A DNA stretch of 64,000 nt from Caulobacter sp. FWC26 (GCF_002742645.2 NZ_CP033875.1:4070001-4134000), one strand, 5' to 3'; shown: positions 10,727 through 20,372, numbered from the stretch's first letter. Notes: generated by a model from the sequence alone, not told the origin. Translations and numbers: made by a program.

Positions 10727-12541
10727 ATGATCGCACAGGACCGTCCGCAGCCCTCGAACCGCGCCCTGATGGGCCGGATGTGGCGCGAGTTCCTCCAGCC
10801 GCGCTGGAAGGGCTTCCTGGTGTCGATGCTCAGCGCCGTGATCGTGGCGCGGCTCACCGTCATGCTGGCCGAGTATGTCGAGCCCGCCGTCGACAAGCTG
10901 ATCGCCCATCCCCAGCCGGGCGCCCTGATCTGGGTGCCGCTGACCATCGCCGGCCTGGCCTTGGCGCGGGGCGTCTTCCAGGTGATCCAGGCCAGCCTGA
11001 TCAACCGCATCGGCAACGGCGTGGTCGGCGACATGCAGACGCGCCTGTTCGGCCGCCTGATCCGCGCGGATCTGGCCCGTCTGCGCGGCGCGCACTCGGG
11101 CTCCTATGTCGCATCGGTGCTTTACGACGCGGGCCTGATCCGCGAGGCCGCCACGACCGGCGTCATCAACTATGTCCGCGAAGGCCTGACTGTCGCCATC
11201 ACCCTGTGGGCGCTGTTCAACAGCGATCCGATCCTGGCGGCCGGCGTGCTGATCATCGTGCCGGGTGTCAGCAGTGTGATCCGCCACTTCTCCAAACGCA
11301 CCACCAAGGCCGCCAAGGGGGCCATGGGCGAGACCTCGAACCTCTCCACAGCCATCATGGAGAGCCTGGACGGGGTCAAGATCGTCAAGATGGAGAACCG
11401 GGAGGCCTATGAGGAGGCCCGCGTCGCCGCCGTGGTCGAGCGTCGCCAACGCCACCTGATCAAGGGCAGCAACGCCCGCGCCATGGCCGCGCCGGCCACC
11501 GAGCTGTTCTCGCAGATCGTGATCGCGGCCGTTTTCGCCTACGCCGGTTGGCGGGCGATCACCGGGGCGCTGGTGGTGGGTCCCTTCACCCTGCCGCCGA
11601 TCACGCCCGGGGGCTTCCTCAAGTTCGTGATCCTGCTCGGCATCGCCGCCCAGTCCCTGCGCCAGGTCGCCAACCTGCAGACCGTATTCAGCGAGGGCCT
11701 GACCGCCGCACGTCGTCTCTTCGAAGCGCTCGATGTGGCCCCGACCATCGTCGACCCGGCCGACGCCAAGGCGCTGCCTCCCGGCGAGAGCATGATCGCC
11801 CTGGCCGACGTGACCTTCTCGTACGGCGCCGACATACCGGCCCTGTCGAACGTCAATCTGCAGGCGCGCAAGGGTGAGACCGTGGCCCTGGTCGGCCCCT
11901 CGGGCGGCGGCAAGAGCTCGATCCTGAACCTGATCCCGCGCTTCTATGACGTGAACGCCGGCGCGGTGAGCATCGACGGTCACGACGTACGCTCGGTGAC
12001 CCTGGCCAGCTTGCGCGACCGCATCGCCCTGGTCACCCAGGAGCCGTTCCTGTTCGACGATACGATCCGCGCCAACATCGCCTATGCCCGTCCCAACGCG
12101 AGCCAGCTGGAGATCGAGGCCGCCGCCCGCCAGGCAGCGGCTCATGACTTCATCCAAGCCCTGCCCGAAGGTTATGACACCCCGGTCGGCGAAGGCGGCG
12201 CAAGGCTATCGGGCGGCCAGCGCCAGCGTATCGCCATCGCCCGCGCCTTCCTGAAGGACGCGCCGATCCTGTTGCTGGACGAGGCCACCAGCGCGCTGGA
12301 CACCGAGAGCGAGGCGCAGGTCCAGGCGGCGCTGGAGCGCCTGATGGCCGGTCGCACCACCATCCTGATCGCCCACCGCCTGTCGACGGTGAAGAACGCC
12401 GACCGGATCTATGTGATTGACAAGGGGCGAGTCGTGGAGACGGGCGCCCATGCCGATCTGGTCCGCGCCGGCGGCCTCTATGCCCGCCTCGCCAAGGCTC
12501 AGGATCTGGACAACCCAGCGGGCGGGGAGTCCCAACCATGA
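10727..12541 (+). CDS. ABC exporter, MsbA-like (lipid flippase type)
   Basis: A fused membrane/ATPase half-exporter of 604 residues. The N-terminal transmembrane domain covers about residues 20-320. The ATPase domain has Walker A GPSGGGKSS near 388, signature LSGGQRQR near 495, Walker B ILLLDEATSALD near 515 and an H-loop AHRLS. MsbA exports lipid A precursor; the following genes (DUF374 acyltransferase, waaA, lpxK) support a lipid A or glycerophospholipid substrate. Start ATG at 10727. The stop overlaps the next start by four bases. Confidence 0.88.
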   Translation: MIAQDRPQPSNRALMGRMWREFLQPRWKGFLVSMLSAVIVARLTVMLAEYVEPAVDKLIAHPQPGALIWVPLTIAGLALARGVFQVIQASLINRIGNGVVGDMQTRLFGRLIRADLARLRGAHSGSYVASVLYDAGLIREAATTGVINYVREGLTVAITLWALFNSDPILAAGVLIIVPGVSSVIRHFSKRTTKAAKGAMGETSNLSTAIMESLDGVKIVKMENREAYEEARVAAVVERRQRHLIKGSNARAMAAPATELFSQIVIAAVFAYAGWRAITGALVVGPFTLPPITPGGFLKFVILLGIAAQSLRQVANLQTVFSEGLTAARRLFEALDVAPTIVDPADAKALPPGESMIALADVTFSYGADIPALSNVNLQARKGETVALVGPSGGGKSSILNLIPRFYDVNAGAVSIDGHDVRSVTLASLRDRIALVTQEPFLFDDTIRANIAYARPNASQLEIEAAARQAAAHDFIQALPEGYDTPVGEGGARLSGGQRQRIAIARAFLKDAPILLLDEATSALDTESEAQVQAALERLMAGRTTILIAHRLSTVKNADRIYVIDKGRVVETGAHADLVRAGGLYARLAKAQDLDNPAGGESQP

Positions 12542-13251
12542 GGCCGCTCCGTTCTCCCTGGGTGATGGGCGCGCTGACGCGTGTCTTCTCGGGCTACATA
12601 GCCCTGACCTACAAGACCCTGCGCTGGACGCGCGAGGGCCAGGCGATCGCCGACCGCGTCCAGACCGAGGCCCTGGCCAGCGGCGGCGGCGCGATCCTGG
12701 CGCTGTGGCACTCGCGGGTTCCGGTTGGTCCCGCGACCTGGCCGCAGGGGCGGGACAAGCCGGAGATCCGGGTGCTGGTCAGCCAGTCCCGCGACGGCGA
12801 GTTCATCGCCCGGGTGATCGCGCGCCTGGGCCTGCCATCAATCCGGGGATCGTCCCTGAAGAAGACCGACACGCACAAGAACAAGGGCGGCGAGCAGGCC
12901 TTCCGCGACATGGTCAAGTGGGTGAAGGACGGCGGCGCCATGGCCATCACGCCCGACGGCCCGCGCGGCCCCGTCGAGGTGATGCAAAAGGGCGCGATCG
13001 CGCTGGCCCGGGTCAGCGGCGCGCCAGTGCTGTTCGTCGGCGTCGCGGTCAATCCCTGCATCCGCCTGAAGACCTGGGACCGCACCATCATTCCCCTGCC
13101 CTTCGCCAAGGCGGCGATCGTTTGGGACGGCCCGGTTCACGCCGGTCGCGACGACGACCCCGAAGCCCTGGTCCAGGCCTGGAGCGCGCGACTGAGCGCC
13201 GTTTCGAGGCGCGCCGAGGCCATTGTCGGCGAAACCGCGCCCAAAGATTGA
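12538..13251 (+). CDS. DUF374 lysophospholipid acyltransferase-like protein
   Basis: A 237-residue protein of the DUF374 family, related to LpxL/LPLAT acyltransferases and found in lipid A gene clusters. A hydrophobic N-terminal segment is followed by ALWHSRVP (family catalytic-type His) near residue 57, VSQSRDGEFI near 80 and TPDGPRGP near 140. Reaction not established; it may acylate an envelope lipid. The ATG overlaps the ABC exporter stop by four bases. Confidence 0.82.
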   Translation: MRPLRSPWVMGALTRVFSGYIALTYKTLRWTREGQAIADRVQTEALASGGGAILALWHSRVPVGPATWPQGRDKPEIRVLVSQSRDGEFIARVIARLGLPSIRGSSLKKTDTHKNKGGEQAFRDMVKWVKDGGAMAITPDGPRGPVEVMQKGAIALARVSGAPVLFVGVAVNPCIRLKTWDRTIIPLPFAKAAIVWDGPVHAGRDDDPEALVQAWSARLSAVSRRAEAIVGETAPKD

Positions 13252-13282
13252 TCCTCGCCCGCCTTGGTGGGATGTAAGCCCC

Positions 13283-14290
13283 ATGCCCCACGACGCCCAC
13301 GGACACGCGCACGATCATGGACACGGTCATGACCATCATGGTCACGACCACGCGCGTGGGCATGGGCATCACCACCATGGCCATGATCATCACGGTCACC
13401 ACCATCACGCCCCCAAGGACTTCGGCCGCGCCTTCGCAATCGGCACGGCGCTGAACCTCGGCTTCGTCATCGTCGAGGCGGGCGCAGGGATCTTCACGCA
13501 CTCTTTGGCGCTGCTGGCCGACGCCGGGCACAATCTGTCTGACGTCCTGGGCCTGCTGCTGGCCTGGGGCGCGACGATTCTGGCCAAGCGCGCGCCCAGC
13601 GCGCGGCGCACCTATGGCCTCCGCAAGGGCACGATCCTCGCCTCGCTGGGCAACGCCGCCCTTCTTTTGGTCGCGGTCGGCGCCATTGCCTGGGAGGCGA
13701 TACGCCGCTTCGCCGCGCCGGAGCCGATTGAGACCGGCCCCGTGATGATCGTCGCCGCCATCGGCATCGTCATCAACACCGCAACGGCGCTGATGTTCAT
13801 GAAGGGGTCCAAAGAGGACCTGAACGTTCGGGGCGCGTTCCTGCACATGGCGGCCGACGCTGCAGTGTCGGCCGGGGTTGTGCTCGCGGCCCTGGCCATG
13901 ACCTTCACCGGATGGCTGTGGCTGGACCCCGTGGTGAGCCTCGTGATCGTGGCGGTGATCGTGCTGGGCACCTGGGGCCTTCTGCGCGACTCGCTGGATC
14001 TAGCCCTGGACGCCACGCCGCGCGGCATTGACGCCGACCAGGTACGCACGTGGCTCGCGGCGCGCCCGGGGGTCAGTGAGGTTCACGACCTGCATATCTG
14101 GGCGATGAGCACCACCGAGACCGCCATGACCGCCCACGTCGTCCGTCCTTTGGACGCAGACCACGACCAGTTTCTGCACGACGCCTGCGCCGAACTGGCC
14201 AGCCGGTTCAAGATCGGCCACGTGACCATCCAAGTCGAAAGCAGCCACGGCGCGCACGGGTGCCGCCTGGCGCCGGCGGACGTCGTGTGA
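13283..14290 (+). CDS. Cation diffusion facilitator (Zn/Co/Cd efflux), His-rich
   Basis: CDF family, CzcD/ZitB-like, exchanging cytosolic Zn2+ (or similar ions) for protons. The first 45 residues are extremely His-rich (HAHDHGHGHDHHGHDH and more), then six membrane spans with HSLALLADAGHNLSDV near residue 77 and a second DxxxH-type site (HMAADAAVSAGVV) near 190 supplying metal ligands, and a C-terminal cytosolic domain. 335 residues from the ATG at 13283; an upstream TTG inside the previous gene is unlikely. It sits inside a lipid A operon, 31 bases after DUF374, and its stop overlaps waaA. Confidence 0.92.
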   Translation: MPHDAHGHAHDHGHGHDHHGHDHARGHGHHHHGHDHHGHHHHAPKDFGRAFAIGTALNLGFVIVEAGAGIFTHSLALLADAGHNLSDVLGLLLAWGATILAKRAPSARRTYGLRKGTILASLGNAALLLVAVGAIAWEAIRRFAAPEPIETGPVMIVAAIGIVINTATALMFMKGSKEDLNVRGAFLHMAADAAVSAGVVLAALAMTFTGWLWLDPVVSLVIVAVIVLGTWGLLRDSLDLALDATPRGIDADQVRTWLAARPGVSEVHDLHIWAMSTTETAMTAHVVRPLDADHDQFLHDACAELASRFKIGHVTIQVESSHGAHGCRLAPADVV

Positions 14291-15537
14291 TCCGTCCGAA
14301 CGCGCTGAACCTCTACCGGGCCGTCACGGGCCTGCTGGAGCCCATCGCGCCGGCCCTGCTGACGCACCGCGCCCGCAGGGGAAAGGAGGACCTTGCGCGC
14401 CTGGACGAACGCCTCGGCAAGTCCAAGGCGCTGAGGCCCGACGGCCCCCTCGTCTGGCTGCACGGCGCCAGCGTCGGTGAGAGCCTGTCGATCCTGCCGC
14501 TGGTCGAACGCCTGCGCGCCGAGAAGCCGAAAGTGACCGTGCTGGTCACCTCCGGCACGACAACGTCCGCCGCGTTGCTGGCCCAACGCCTGCCGCAGGG
14601 CGCGATCCACCAGTATCTCCCCGTCGACGCCCCCAGCGCGGCCAAACGTTTCATGGCGCAGTGGCGGCCCAGCCTCGCCGTGTTCGTCGAGAGCGAGCTG
14701 TGGCCCAACCTCTTGCTCGAAGCCAAGGCGGCGGGAACGCGCCTCGCCTTGGTTTCGGCGAAGCTGTCGGATCGCAGTTTCGCGCGCTGGTCGCAACGCT
14801 TCGACGCCGCTCGCCAGCTTCTGGCGAGCTTTGACCTGATCCTGGCGCAGGACGCGCGGGCCCAAGCGCGCTTTGAGGCCCTCGGCGGGAAGGTCGCCGG
14901 CGAGGCTGACCTTAAGTTCGGCGCCGCGCCTCTGCCGGTCGATCCGGCCGCCCTGGCGGTCGAGCGCGAACGGTTCCCCGTCGCACCGCTGCTGATCGCT
15001 AGCACCCACCCCGGCGAGGACGAGATCGCGCTCGATACGATCGCGTCTCTGTCGGATCGTCCCGGCGTGATCCTGGCGCCGCGCCACGTCGAACGGGGCC
15101 CGGCCATCATGACCTTGGCCAAGGCCCGAGGTCTGTCGGCCTCGCTCCGCAGCCAGTCGCCGGGTCAGCCCGCCGATATCGTCATCGCCGACACCCTGGG
15201 CGAGATGGGCCTCTGGTTCCGTCTGGCGCGAACTTCCGTGGTCGCCGGAAGCCTGGTTCCCGATATCGGCGGCCACAACCCGCTGGAGGCCGCACGGCTG
15301 GATTGCCCCGCGATCAGCGGCCCCTTCGTGGAGAACTGGGCCTCAGCCTATGCCGGCCTGGAAGCGATCGGCGGCGTGGTGATGACCCCGCCGACAGGGC
15401 TGACCCAGGCCATCGCCGCCGACCTGGTCGCCCCCGAGGCGGCGCGCGCTCGCGCTGCTCGCGCCCGCGATTTTGTCGACCGCCGCGACCAGGAAGCCCG
15501 CGCTGGCCTGTCGCGCATCCTCGAGCTGGCACCATGA
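14287..15537 (+). CDS. waaA: 3-deoxy-D-manno-octulosonic acid (Kdo) transferase
   Basis: Inner-membrane glycosyltransferase that adds Kdo to lipid IVA. The 416-residue product has the family's WLHGASVGE near residue 55, VESELWPNL near 137, and ASTHPGEDE and GGHNPLEAA in the C-terminal half (donor binding). The GTG at 14287 overlaps the CDF stop and is the only sensible start. lpxK follows with a four-base overlap. Confidence 0.95.
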   Translation: MIRPNALNLYRAVTGLLEPIAPALLTHRARRGKEDLARLDERLGKSKALRPDGPLVWLHGASVGESLSILPLVERLRAEKPKVTVLVTSGTTTSAALLAQRLPQGAIHQYLPVDAPSAAKRFMAQWRPSLAVFVESELWPNLLLEAKAAGTRLALVSAKLSDRSFARWSQRFDAARQLLASFDLILAQDARAQARFEALGGKVAGEADLKFGAAPLPVDPAALAVERERFPVAPLLIASTHPGEDEIALDTIASLSDRPGVILAPRHVERGPAIMTLAKARGLSASLRSQSPGQPADIVIADTLGEMGLWFRLARTSVVAGSLVPDIGGHNPLEAARLDCPAISGPFVENWASAYAGLEAIGGVVMTPPTGLTQAIAADLVAPEAARARAARARDFVDRRDQEARAGLSRILELAP

Positions 15538-16541
15538 AACTCGGCACCCCCCGCTGGTGGTACGTCAAGAGCGGCGCGCCCGCGCCGATAACCCGCGCGC
15601 TGCTCACGCCGCTGTCTTGGGTGTGGGCCGACGCCACCCGCCGTCGCATCGCGCGCGCAACCCCAGCGATTGTCGGCGCGCCCGTGATCTGCGTGGGGAA
15701 TGTCACCATGGGCGGCGCGGGCAAGACCCCGATTGTCCGTGAACTGCTGCTGACCCTCACGAAACGGGGTGTAGAAGCTCACGGCCTGTCGCGGGGCTAT
15801 GGCGGCAGGCTGAAGGGACCGGTCCAGGTCGACACCGCGCGTCACACCGCCGCCGACGTCGGTGACGAGCCGTTGATGCTGGCGCAAGACTTTCCGATGT
15901 GGATCGCGGCCGATCGCGTGGCCGGCGCCAGGGCGGCCGCCCGGGCCGGCGCTCAAGCGATCGTCATGGACGACGGCCACCAGAATCCCAGCATCCGAAA
16001 GGCGCTGTCTCTGGTCGTGGTCGACGGCGAGACCCGCGGCGGCGAGTGGCCGTTCGGCGACGGCCGCGTGTTTCCCGCCGGACCAATGCGCGAGCCGCTG
16101 AAGGTCGGCCTGTCCCGCGCGGACGCGGTGATCGTGCTTCTGCCGGTCGAGATGGAGCAGCCGGACTTCGATCTTCTCGTCGAGTTCGGGGATATCCCGG
16201 TGCTGGTCGCCCGCCTCGAAGCGGCCGCCCCGGTCCCCAAGGGACCTCAGGTCGGCTTCGCCGGCATCGCCAAACCCTGGAAGGTGGAGAAGGCCCTGAC
16301 CGCCGCCGGCTGCCAGTTGGTCGACTTCGCGCCCTTCCCCGATCACGGCGCCTACAGCGAGTCGACCTTAAAGATGCTGGCCGACCGCGCCGAGGTCTAT
16401 GAGGCGGGTCTCGTCACCACCGAGAAGGACTGGGTGCGCTTGCCGCCGGCCTGGCGCGAACGCGTGACCCCCTGGCCGGTCCGCGCCCGGTTCGACGACC
16501 GGGACGCGCTTGAGGCCCTGCTGAAGGGGATCGGGCTATAA
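15534..16541 (+). CDS. lpxK: Tetraacyldisaccharide 4'-kinase
   Basis: Phosphorylates the 4' position of the lipid A disaccharide; an inner-membrane peripheral P-loop kinase. It starts MKLGTPRWWYVKSG and has a Walker A-like GNVTMGGAGKTP near residue 56 and the conserved DDGHQN near 143. 335 residues, normal length. The ATG overlaps the waaA stop. Last gene of the envelope operon; a terminator hairpin follows within 10 bases. Confidence 0.96.
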   Translation: MKLGTPRWWYVKSGAPAPITRALLTPLSWVWADATRRRIARATPAIVGAPVICVGNVTMGGAGKTPIVRELLLTLTKRGVEAHGLSRGYGGRLKGPVQVDTARHTAADVGDEPLMLAQDFPMWIAADRVAGARAAARAGAQAIVMDDGHQNPSIRKALSLVVVDGETRGGEWPFGDGRVFPAGPMREPLKVGLSRADAVIVLLPVEMEQPDFDLLVEFGDIPVLVARLEAAAPVPKGPQVGFAGIAKPWKVEKALTAAGCQLVDFAPFPDHGAYSESTLKMLADRAEVYEAGLVTTEKDWVRLPPAWRERVTPWPVRARFDDRDALEALLKGIGL

Positions 16542-16547
16542 GGGTCA

Positions 16548-16570
16548 ATCCTCCCCGGCAAGGGGAGGAT
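16548..16570. terminator. Bidirectional hairpin between lpxK and the amidohydrolase gene
   Basis: Perfect 9-bp arms ATCCTCCCC and GGGGAGGAT around a 5-base loop, between two convergent stop codons. The core matches the CTCCCC/GGGGAG repeat family. There is no strong T tract. Confidence 0.7.
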
Positions 16571-16574
16571 CCGA

Positions 16575-17864
16575 TCACTTATAGACCACGCCGCCCTTGA
16601 TGACCGAGGTCACGCGCTGGAGTTCGGTGACGTCCTTAAGCGGGTCGCCCTTCACCGCGATCAGGTCGGCGGCCTTGCCTGGGGCCAGGCTGCCGATCTC
16701 GTTGCTCATCGAGAAGTGATCGGCGGCGTTGACCGTAGCGGTCTGGATCGCTTCCAGCGGGGTCAGGCCGGCCTTGACCAGCAAGGCGAACTCCCCGGCG
16801 TTGTCGCCATGGGCCGAGACGCCCGTGTCAGTGCCAAAGGCGATCTTCACGCCGCCCTCGTGGGCGCGGCGGGCCATGGCCAGCATCTTGGGACCGGCAT
16901 CCAGGGCCTTGGCGGTCTGGGCGGGGGTGAGGAAGTTGTTCGGACCCGAGGCGATCCGGTAGACGAAATCGCCGGCCATCAAGGTCGGCACCAGATAGGC
17001 GCCGTTGTTCTTGAACAAGGCGATGCTCTCGGCGTCCAGGAAGGTGCCGTGCTCGATCGAGTCGCCGCCGGCCTTCAGGAAGCTGTTGATGCCGTCCACA
17101 CCGTGGGCGTGCGCCGTGACTTTCCGGCCCATGCGGTGGGCGGCGTCGACGATCGCTTCCAGCTCTGCGTTCGAGAACTGTTGAGCCAGACCGGCGGCGG
17201 TATTGGAGAGCACGCCCCCCGTAGCGGTGATCTTGATGATGTCGGCGCCGTGCCAGACCTGCTCGCGCACCGCGCGTCGGCAATCGTCGGCGCCCGAACA
17301 GACCGACTCCGGACGCAGCACATGCATGACCTCGTCCGAATAGCCGTTCACGTCGCCGTGGCCGCCGTGGATCGACACCGCCGAGCCGGCGGCGATCACG
17401 CGCGGTCCGGGAACATCGCCGCGCTTGATCCCGTCACGCAGCGCGAAGACCGCCTGGTTCTCGCCGCCCAGGTCTGCGACCGTCGTGAACCCGGCCATCA
17501 GGGTCTTTCGCGCAAAGCCAGCACCGACCATGGCTTGGGTCGCTGACGACTGGGTAACCTCGTCAAGGCGGGAGTTCGGATTCTGCTCGCCCGTCAGGTG
17601 GACATGGCTGTCGATCAGGCCTGGCAGCACGAAGCTGTCCTTCAGATCGACGATCTTACCGCCCTTTTCGGCGACATAGCCGTCGACGATGCGAACCACC
17701 TTGCCCTTTTCGATGACCAGCGTCTTGGCGGTCTCGACCTTGCCCGTCGCCGGGTCGGCCAGAAGGCGCCCCGCCTGAACGAAAGTCGTCTGCGCGCTCG
17801 CGGCCTCGGCGAGCACGGTCGTCGCCGCCAGGGCGCAGACGCCCGCCAAATAGCGCTTGATCAT
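16575..17864 (-). CDS. Secreted metal-dependent amidohydrolase (imidazolonepropionase-like)
   Basis: Exported amidohydrolase of 429 residues. A signal peptide ends at AEAASAQ. Metal and catalytic motifs are complete: DSHVHL near residue 85, a lysine in ITATGG near 212 (bridging Lys candidate), HAHG near 252, HGTF near 273 and FGTDTG near 346. Relatives in Caulobacter act on dipeptides with C-terminal proline or other residues; substrate here is unknown. The gene begins 4 bases after the stop of the APH-like kinase gene, so the two form an operon. Confidence 0.88.
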   Translation of the reverse strand: MIKRYLAGVCALAATTVLAEAASAQTTFVQAGRLLADPATGKVETAKTLVIEKGKVVRIVDGYVAEKGGKIVDLKDSFVLPGLIDSHVHLTGEQNPNSRLDEVTQSSATQAMVGAGFARKTLMAGFTTVADLGGENQAVFALRDGIKRGDVPGPRVIAAGSAVSIHGGHGDVNGYSDEVMHVLRPESVCSGADDCRRAVREQVWHGADIIKITATGGVLSNTAAGLAQQFSNAELEAIVDAAHRMGRKVTAHAHGVDGINSFLKAGGDSIEHGTFLDAESIALFKNNGAYLVPTLMAGDFVYRIASGPNNFLTPAQTAKALDAGPKMLAMARRAHEGGVKIAFGTDTGVSAHGDNAGEFALLVKAGLTPLEAIQTATVNAADHFSMSNEIGSLAPGKAADLIAVKGDPLKDVTELQRVTSVIKGGVVYK

Positions 17865-17868
17865 ATCG

Positions 17869-18951
17869 TCAGGCCCCCGCCTTGCGCGCGAAGTCCCAGG
17901 CCCCCTTGGCCAGAACCGGCACGCGCGCTTCCATCAGCTGCGCATGGGCGCTGGCGGCGGTGCCGTCACGGACGCGGCCAACAATACCCTGGCAGATACC
18001 GGCCAGTCTGAAGAGGTTGTACGAGAAATACCAGTCGAGTTCCGGCAGGCCGTCACGACCCGTGGCCTTGCAGTAACGCGCCACGGCTTCGGGGATGGTG
18101 GGAACGCCATATGCGGTCAGGTCGTCGATGCCCGAGAGGCCCCCGCGCTGGTCGGAAGGCATCACCCAGTTCATCAGGAAGTAGCTGAAGTCCGCCAGCG
18201 GATTGCCCAGGGTCGACAGCTCCCAATCCAGGACCGCAATCACCCGCGACTCGGTGGGGTGCAGGATCATGTTGTCGAGGCGATAGTCGCCGTGGACGAT
18301 CGAGGTCTGGTCGTCCGCCGGCACGGTGGCCGGGAGCCATTCCATCAGGCGGTCCATCTCCTCGATGGTCTTGGTTTCGCTGGCCTTGTACTGCTTCGTC
18401 CACCGGTCGATCTGGCGCGCGAAATAGTTGCCGGGCTTGCCGTAATCGGCGAGTCCGACGGCCGCATAGTCCACATTGTGCAGCGCCGCCAGGGTGTCGA
18501 TCTGGGCCTCGTAGATCGCGCGGCGCTCGGCCGGCTGGTAGTCGGGCAGCGTGCCGTCCCACAGGATCCGGCCCTCGACGTTCTCCATGACGTAGAAGAT
18601 CGTTCCGATCACATCCTCGTCCATGCACAGGGCATAGGCCTTGGCGACGGGGAAGTGGGCCTTGTTGAGCCCGGAGATGACCTTGAACTCGCGATCCACC
18701 GCATGGGCGCTGGGCAGCAGCTTGCCCGGCGGCTTGCGACGCAGGACGTACTTCTTGGCCGGCGTGACGAGCTGGTAGGTCGGGTTCGACTGACCGCCCT
18801 TGAACTGGCGCACTTCCAGCGGGCCGACATAGCCTTCGACATTCGCTTCCAGCCAAGCCGCCAGCTTAGCCTCGTCGATCGCATGGCGCGGGTCGACGGG
18901 CTTGGTGCCGGAATTCAGGTCCTGGGCGGACGGTTCGGCGGCTTCGGCCAT
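17869..18951 (-). CDS. Aminoglycoside phosphotransferase-family kinase (ACAD10/11-like)
   Basis: A 360-residue protein-kinase-fold small-molecule kinase. Visible motifs: FKGGQSNPTY (glycine loop) near residue 49, catalytic HGDYRLDN near 221 and DWELSTLGNP near 244. Such proteins are related to the kinase domains of ACAD10/11, which phosphorylate 4-hydroxyacyl-CoA substrates; that role is inferred only. The ATG follows TTGGGGAGAAAG, a good ribosome binding site. Confidence 0.85.
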   Translation of the reverse strand: MAEAAEPSAQDLNSGTKPVDPRHAIDEAKLAAWLEANVEGYVGPLEVRQFKGGQSNPTYQLVTPAKKYVLRRKPPGKLLPSAHAVDREFKVISGLNKAHFPVAKAYALCMDEDVIGTIFYVMENVEGRILWDGTLPDYQPAERRAIYEAQIDTLAALHNVDYAAVGLADYGKPGNYFARQIDRWTKQYKASETKTIEEMDRLMEWLPATVPADDQTSIVHGDYRLDNMILHPTESRVIAVLDWELSTLGNPLADFSYFLMNWVMPSDQRGGLSGIDDLTAYGVPTIPEAVARYCKATGRDGLPELDWYFSYNLFRLAGICQGIVGRVRDGTAASAHAQLMEARVPVLAKGAWDFARKAGA

Positions 18952-19030
18952 GACGCTTTCTCCCCAACGCTTGTTTGAATGGGGAGTTTAGAGGTCACGT
19001 CGCCGGAGGCAAGCCTTCGCCTGCGAAACC

Positions 19031-20311
19031 TCAGGTCCGTTGAAGCCCTCGCCAGCCGATATCCCGACGGTGGAAGCCGCCCGGCAGGCTGATCTGCGAA
19101 AGCGCGGCGTAGGCGCTCTCCCGCGCCTCGGCCAGGGTCTCGCCCAGAGCACAGACGTTCAGCACCCGCCCACCCGACGCCACGAGGCGCCCTTCGGCGT
19201 CACGGCTCGTGCCGGCATGGAAAATGACGGCCTGATCGAAAGACCCGTCCGCGCCCGTGATAACGCCGCCGGTCTTGGGCGCGTCGGGATACCCTTCCGC
19301 CGCCACGACGACACAGATCGCCGCCTCGTCGCGCCACTTGGGCGGCTCGGCGCTGGCCAACTCCCCCCTTGCCGCCGCCAGCAGGATCGGGACGATGTCG
19401 CTCTCCAACCGCAGCATCAGGGTCTGGCACTCGGGATCCCCGAAACGGGCGTTGTATTCGACGAGCTTAGGGCCGGTCGGCGTGAGCATCAGGCCGGCGT
19501 AGAGCACGCCGACGTACGGATTACCCTCAGCCGCCATGCCCTCGACGGTCGGAAGGACCAGTTCGCGCCAAGCCTGGTCGATCAGATCCTGCGTCAGCAC
19601 CGGCGGGGGCGAATAGGTGCCCATCCCGCCGGTGTTAGGCCCCTCGTCGCCATCATAGGCGCGCTTGTGGTCCTGCGCCGCGCCGAACAGGACGGCGGTC
19701 TTGCCGTCACAAACGGCGAACAGCGAGGCCTCCTCGCCGTGCATGAACTCCTCGATCACCACGCGGGCGCCGGCCGAGCCAAAGCGGCCGCCCAGCATGT
19801 CCAGAACCGCCGCATCAGCCTCGGCGCGGGTCGCGGCGATGACCACGCCCTTGCCCGCCGCAAGACCGTCGGCCTTGATCACGAACGGCGCGTCCAAGGT
19901 GTCGAGGAAGGCGCCGGCCGAGGCCGCGTCCTCGAACACGCCATAGGCCGCCGTCGGCAGGCCATGACGCTGGCAGAAGTCCTTGGTGAAGGCCTTGGAG
20001 GTCTCCAGTTGCGCCGCGCGCTGGCTGCCGCCGAAACAGGGAATGCCGACCGTCGCGAGCTTGTCCGCGAGACCGACCTCCAGAGCCGATTCCGGACCGA
20101 CCACCACAAGGTGGGCGCCGATCTCCTGGGCCAGGGCGACCAGTCCGTCGGCGTCGGTCGCTTTCACCGGGCGCAGCTCGGCCACCGCCTCAACGCCCGG
20201 ATTGCCAGGCGCCGCCACAAGGCGTCCGCAGAGCGGCGACTGGGCGATCTTCCAGGCCAGGGCGTGCTCGCGCCCGCCGGACCCGACGAGGAGGATGGTC
20301 AGCTTTTCCAT
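19031..20311 (-). CDS. purD: Phosphoribosylamine-glycine ligase
   Basis: GAR synthetase, second step of purine synthesis, an ATP-grasp enzyme. It starts with the typical ILLVGSGGREHALAWK and has KADGLAAGKGVV near residue 145, GPNTGGMGTYSP near 215 and EYNARFGDPECQ near 278. 426 residues, normal length. It begins 61 bases downstream of the chemoreceptor gene on the same strand, with a strong hairpin between them. Confidence 0.97.
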   Translation of the reverse strand: MEKLTILLVGSGGREHALAWKIAQSPLCGRLVAAPGNPGVEAVAELRPVKATDADGLVALAQEIGAHLVVVGPESALEVGLADKLATVGIPCFGGSQRAAQLETSKAFTKDFCQRHGLPTAAYGVFEDAASAGAFLDTLDAPFVIKADGLAAGKGVVIAATRAEADAAVLDMLGGRFGSAGARVVIEEFMHGEEASLFAVCDGKTAVLFGAAQDHKRAYDGDEGPNTGGMGTYSPPPVLTQDLIDQAWRELVLPTVEGMAAEGNPYVGVLYAGLMLTPTGPKLVEYNARFGDPECQTLMLRLESDIVPILLAAARGELASAEPPKWRDEAAICVVVAAEGYPDAPKTGGVITGADGSFDQAVIFHAGTSRDAEGRLVASGGRVLNVCALGETLAEARESAYAALSQISLPGGFHRRDIGWRGLQRT

Positions 20312-20334
20312 GAGCGCGGGGTGTGGCGCGGGCG

Positions 20335-20366
20335 ACGGCGCGGGTCAAGGGCCGGACCCGCGCCGT
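20335..20366 (-). terminator. Hairpin after the chemoreceptor gene
   Basis: Perfect 12-bp arms ACGGCGCGGGTC and GACCCGCGCCGT with an 8-base loop, 6 bases after the chemoreceptor stop and 23 bases before purD. It is very stable but without a T tract; it may separate the two transcripts. Confidence 0.65.
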
Positions 20367-20372
20367 GGGGTC

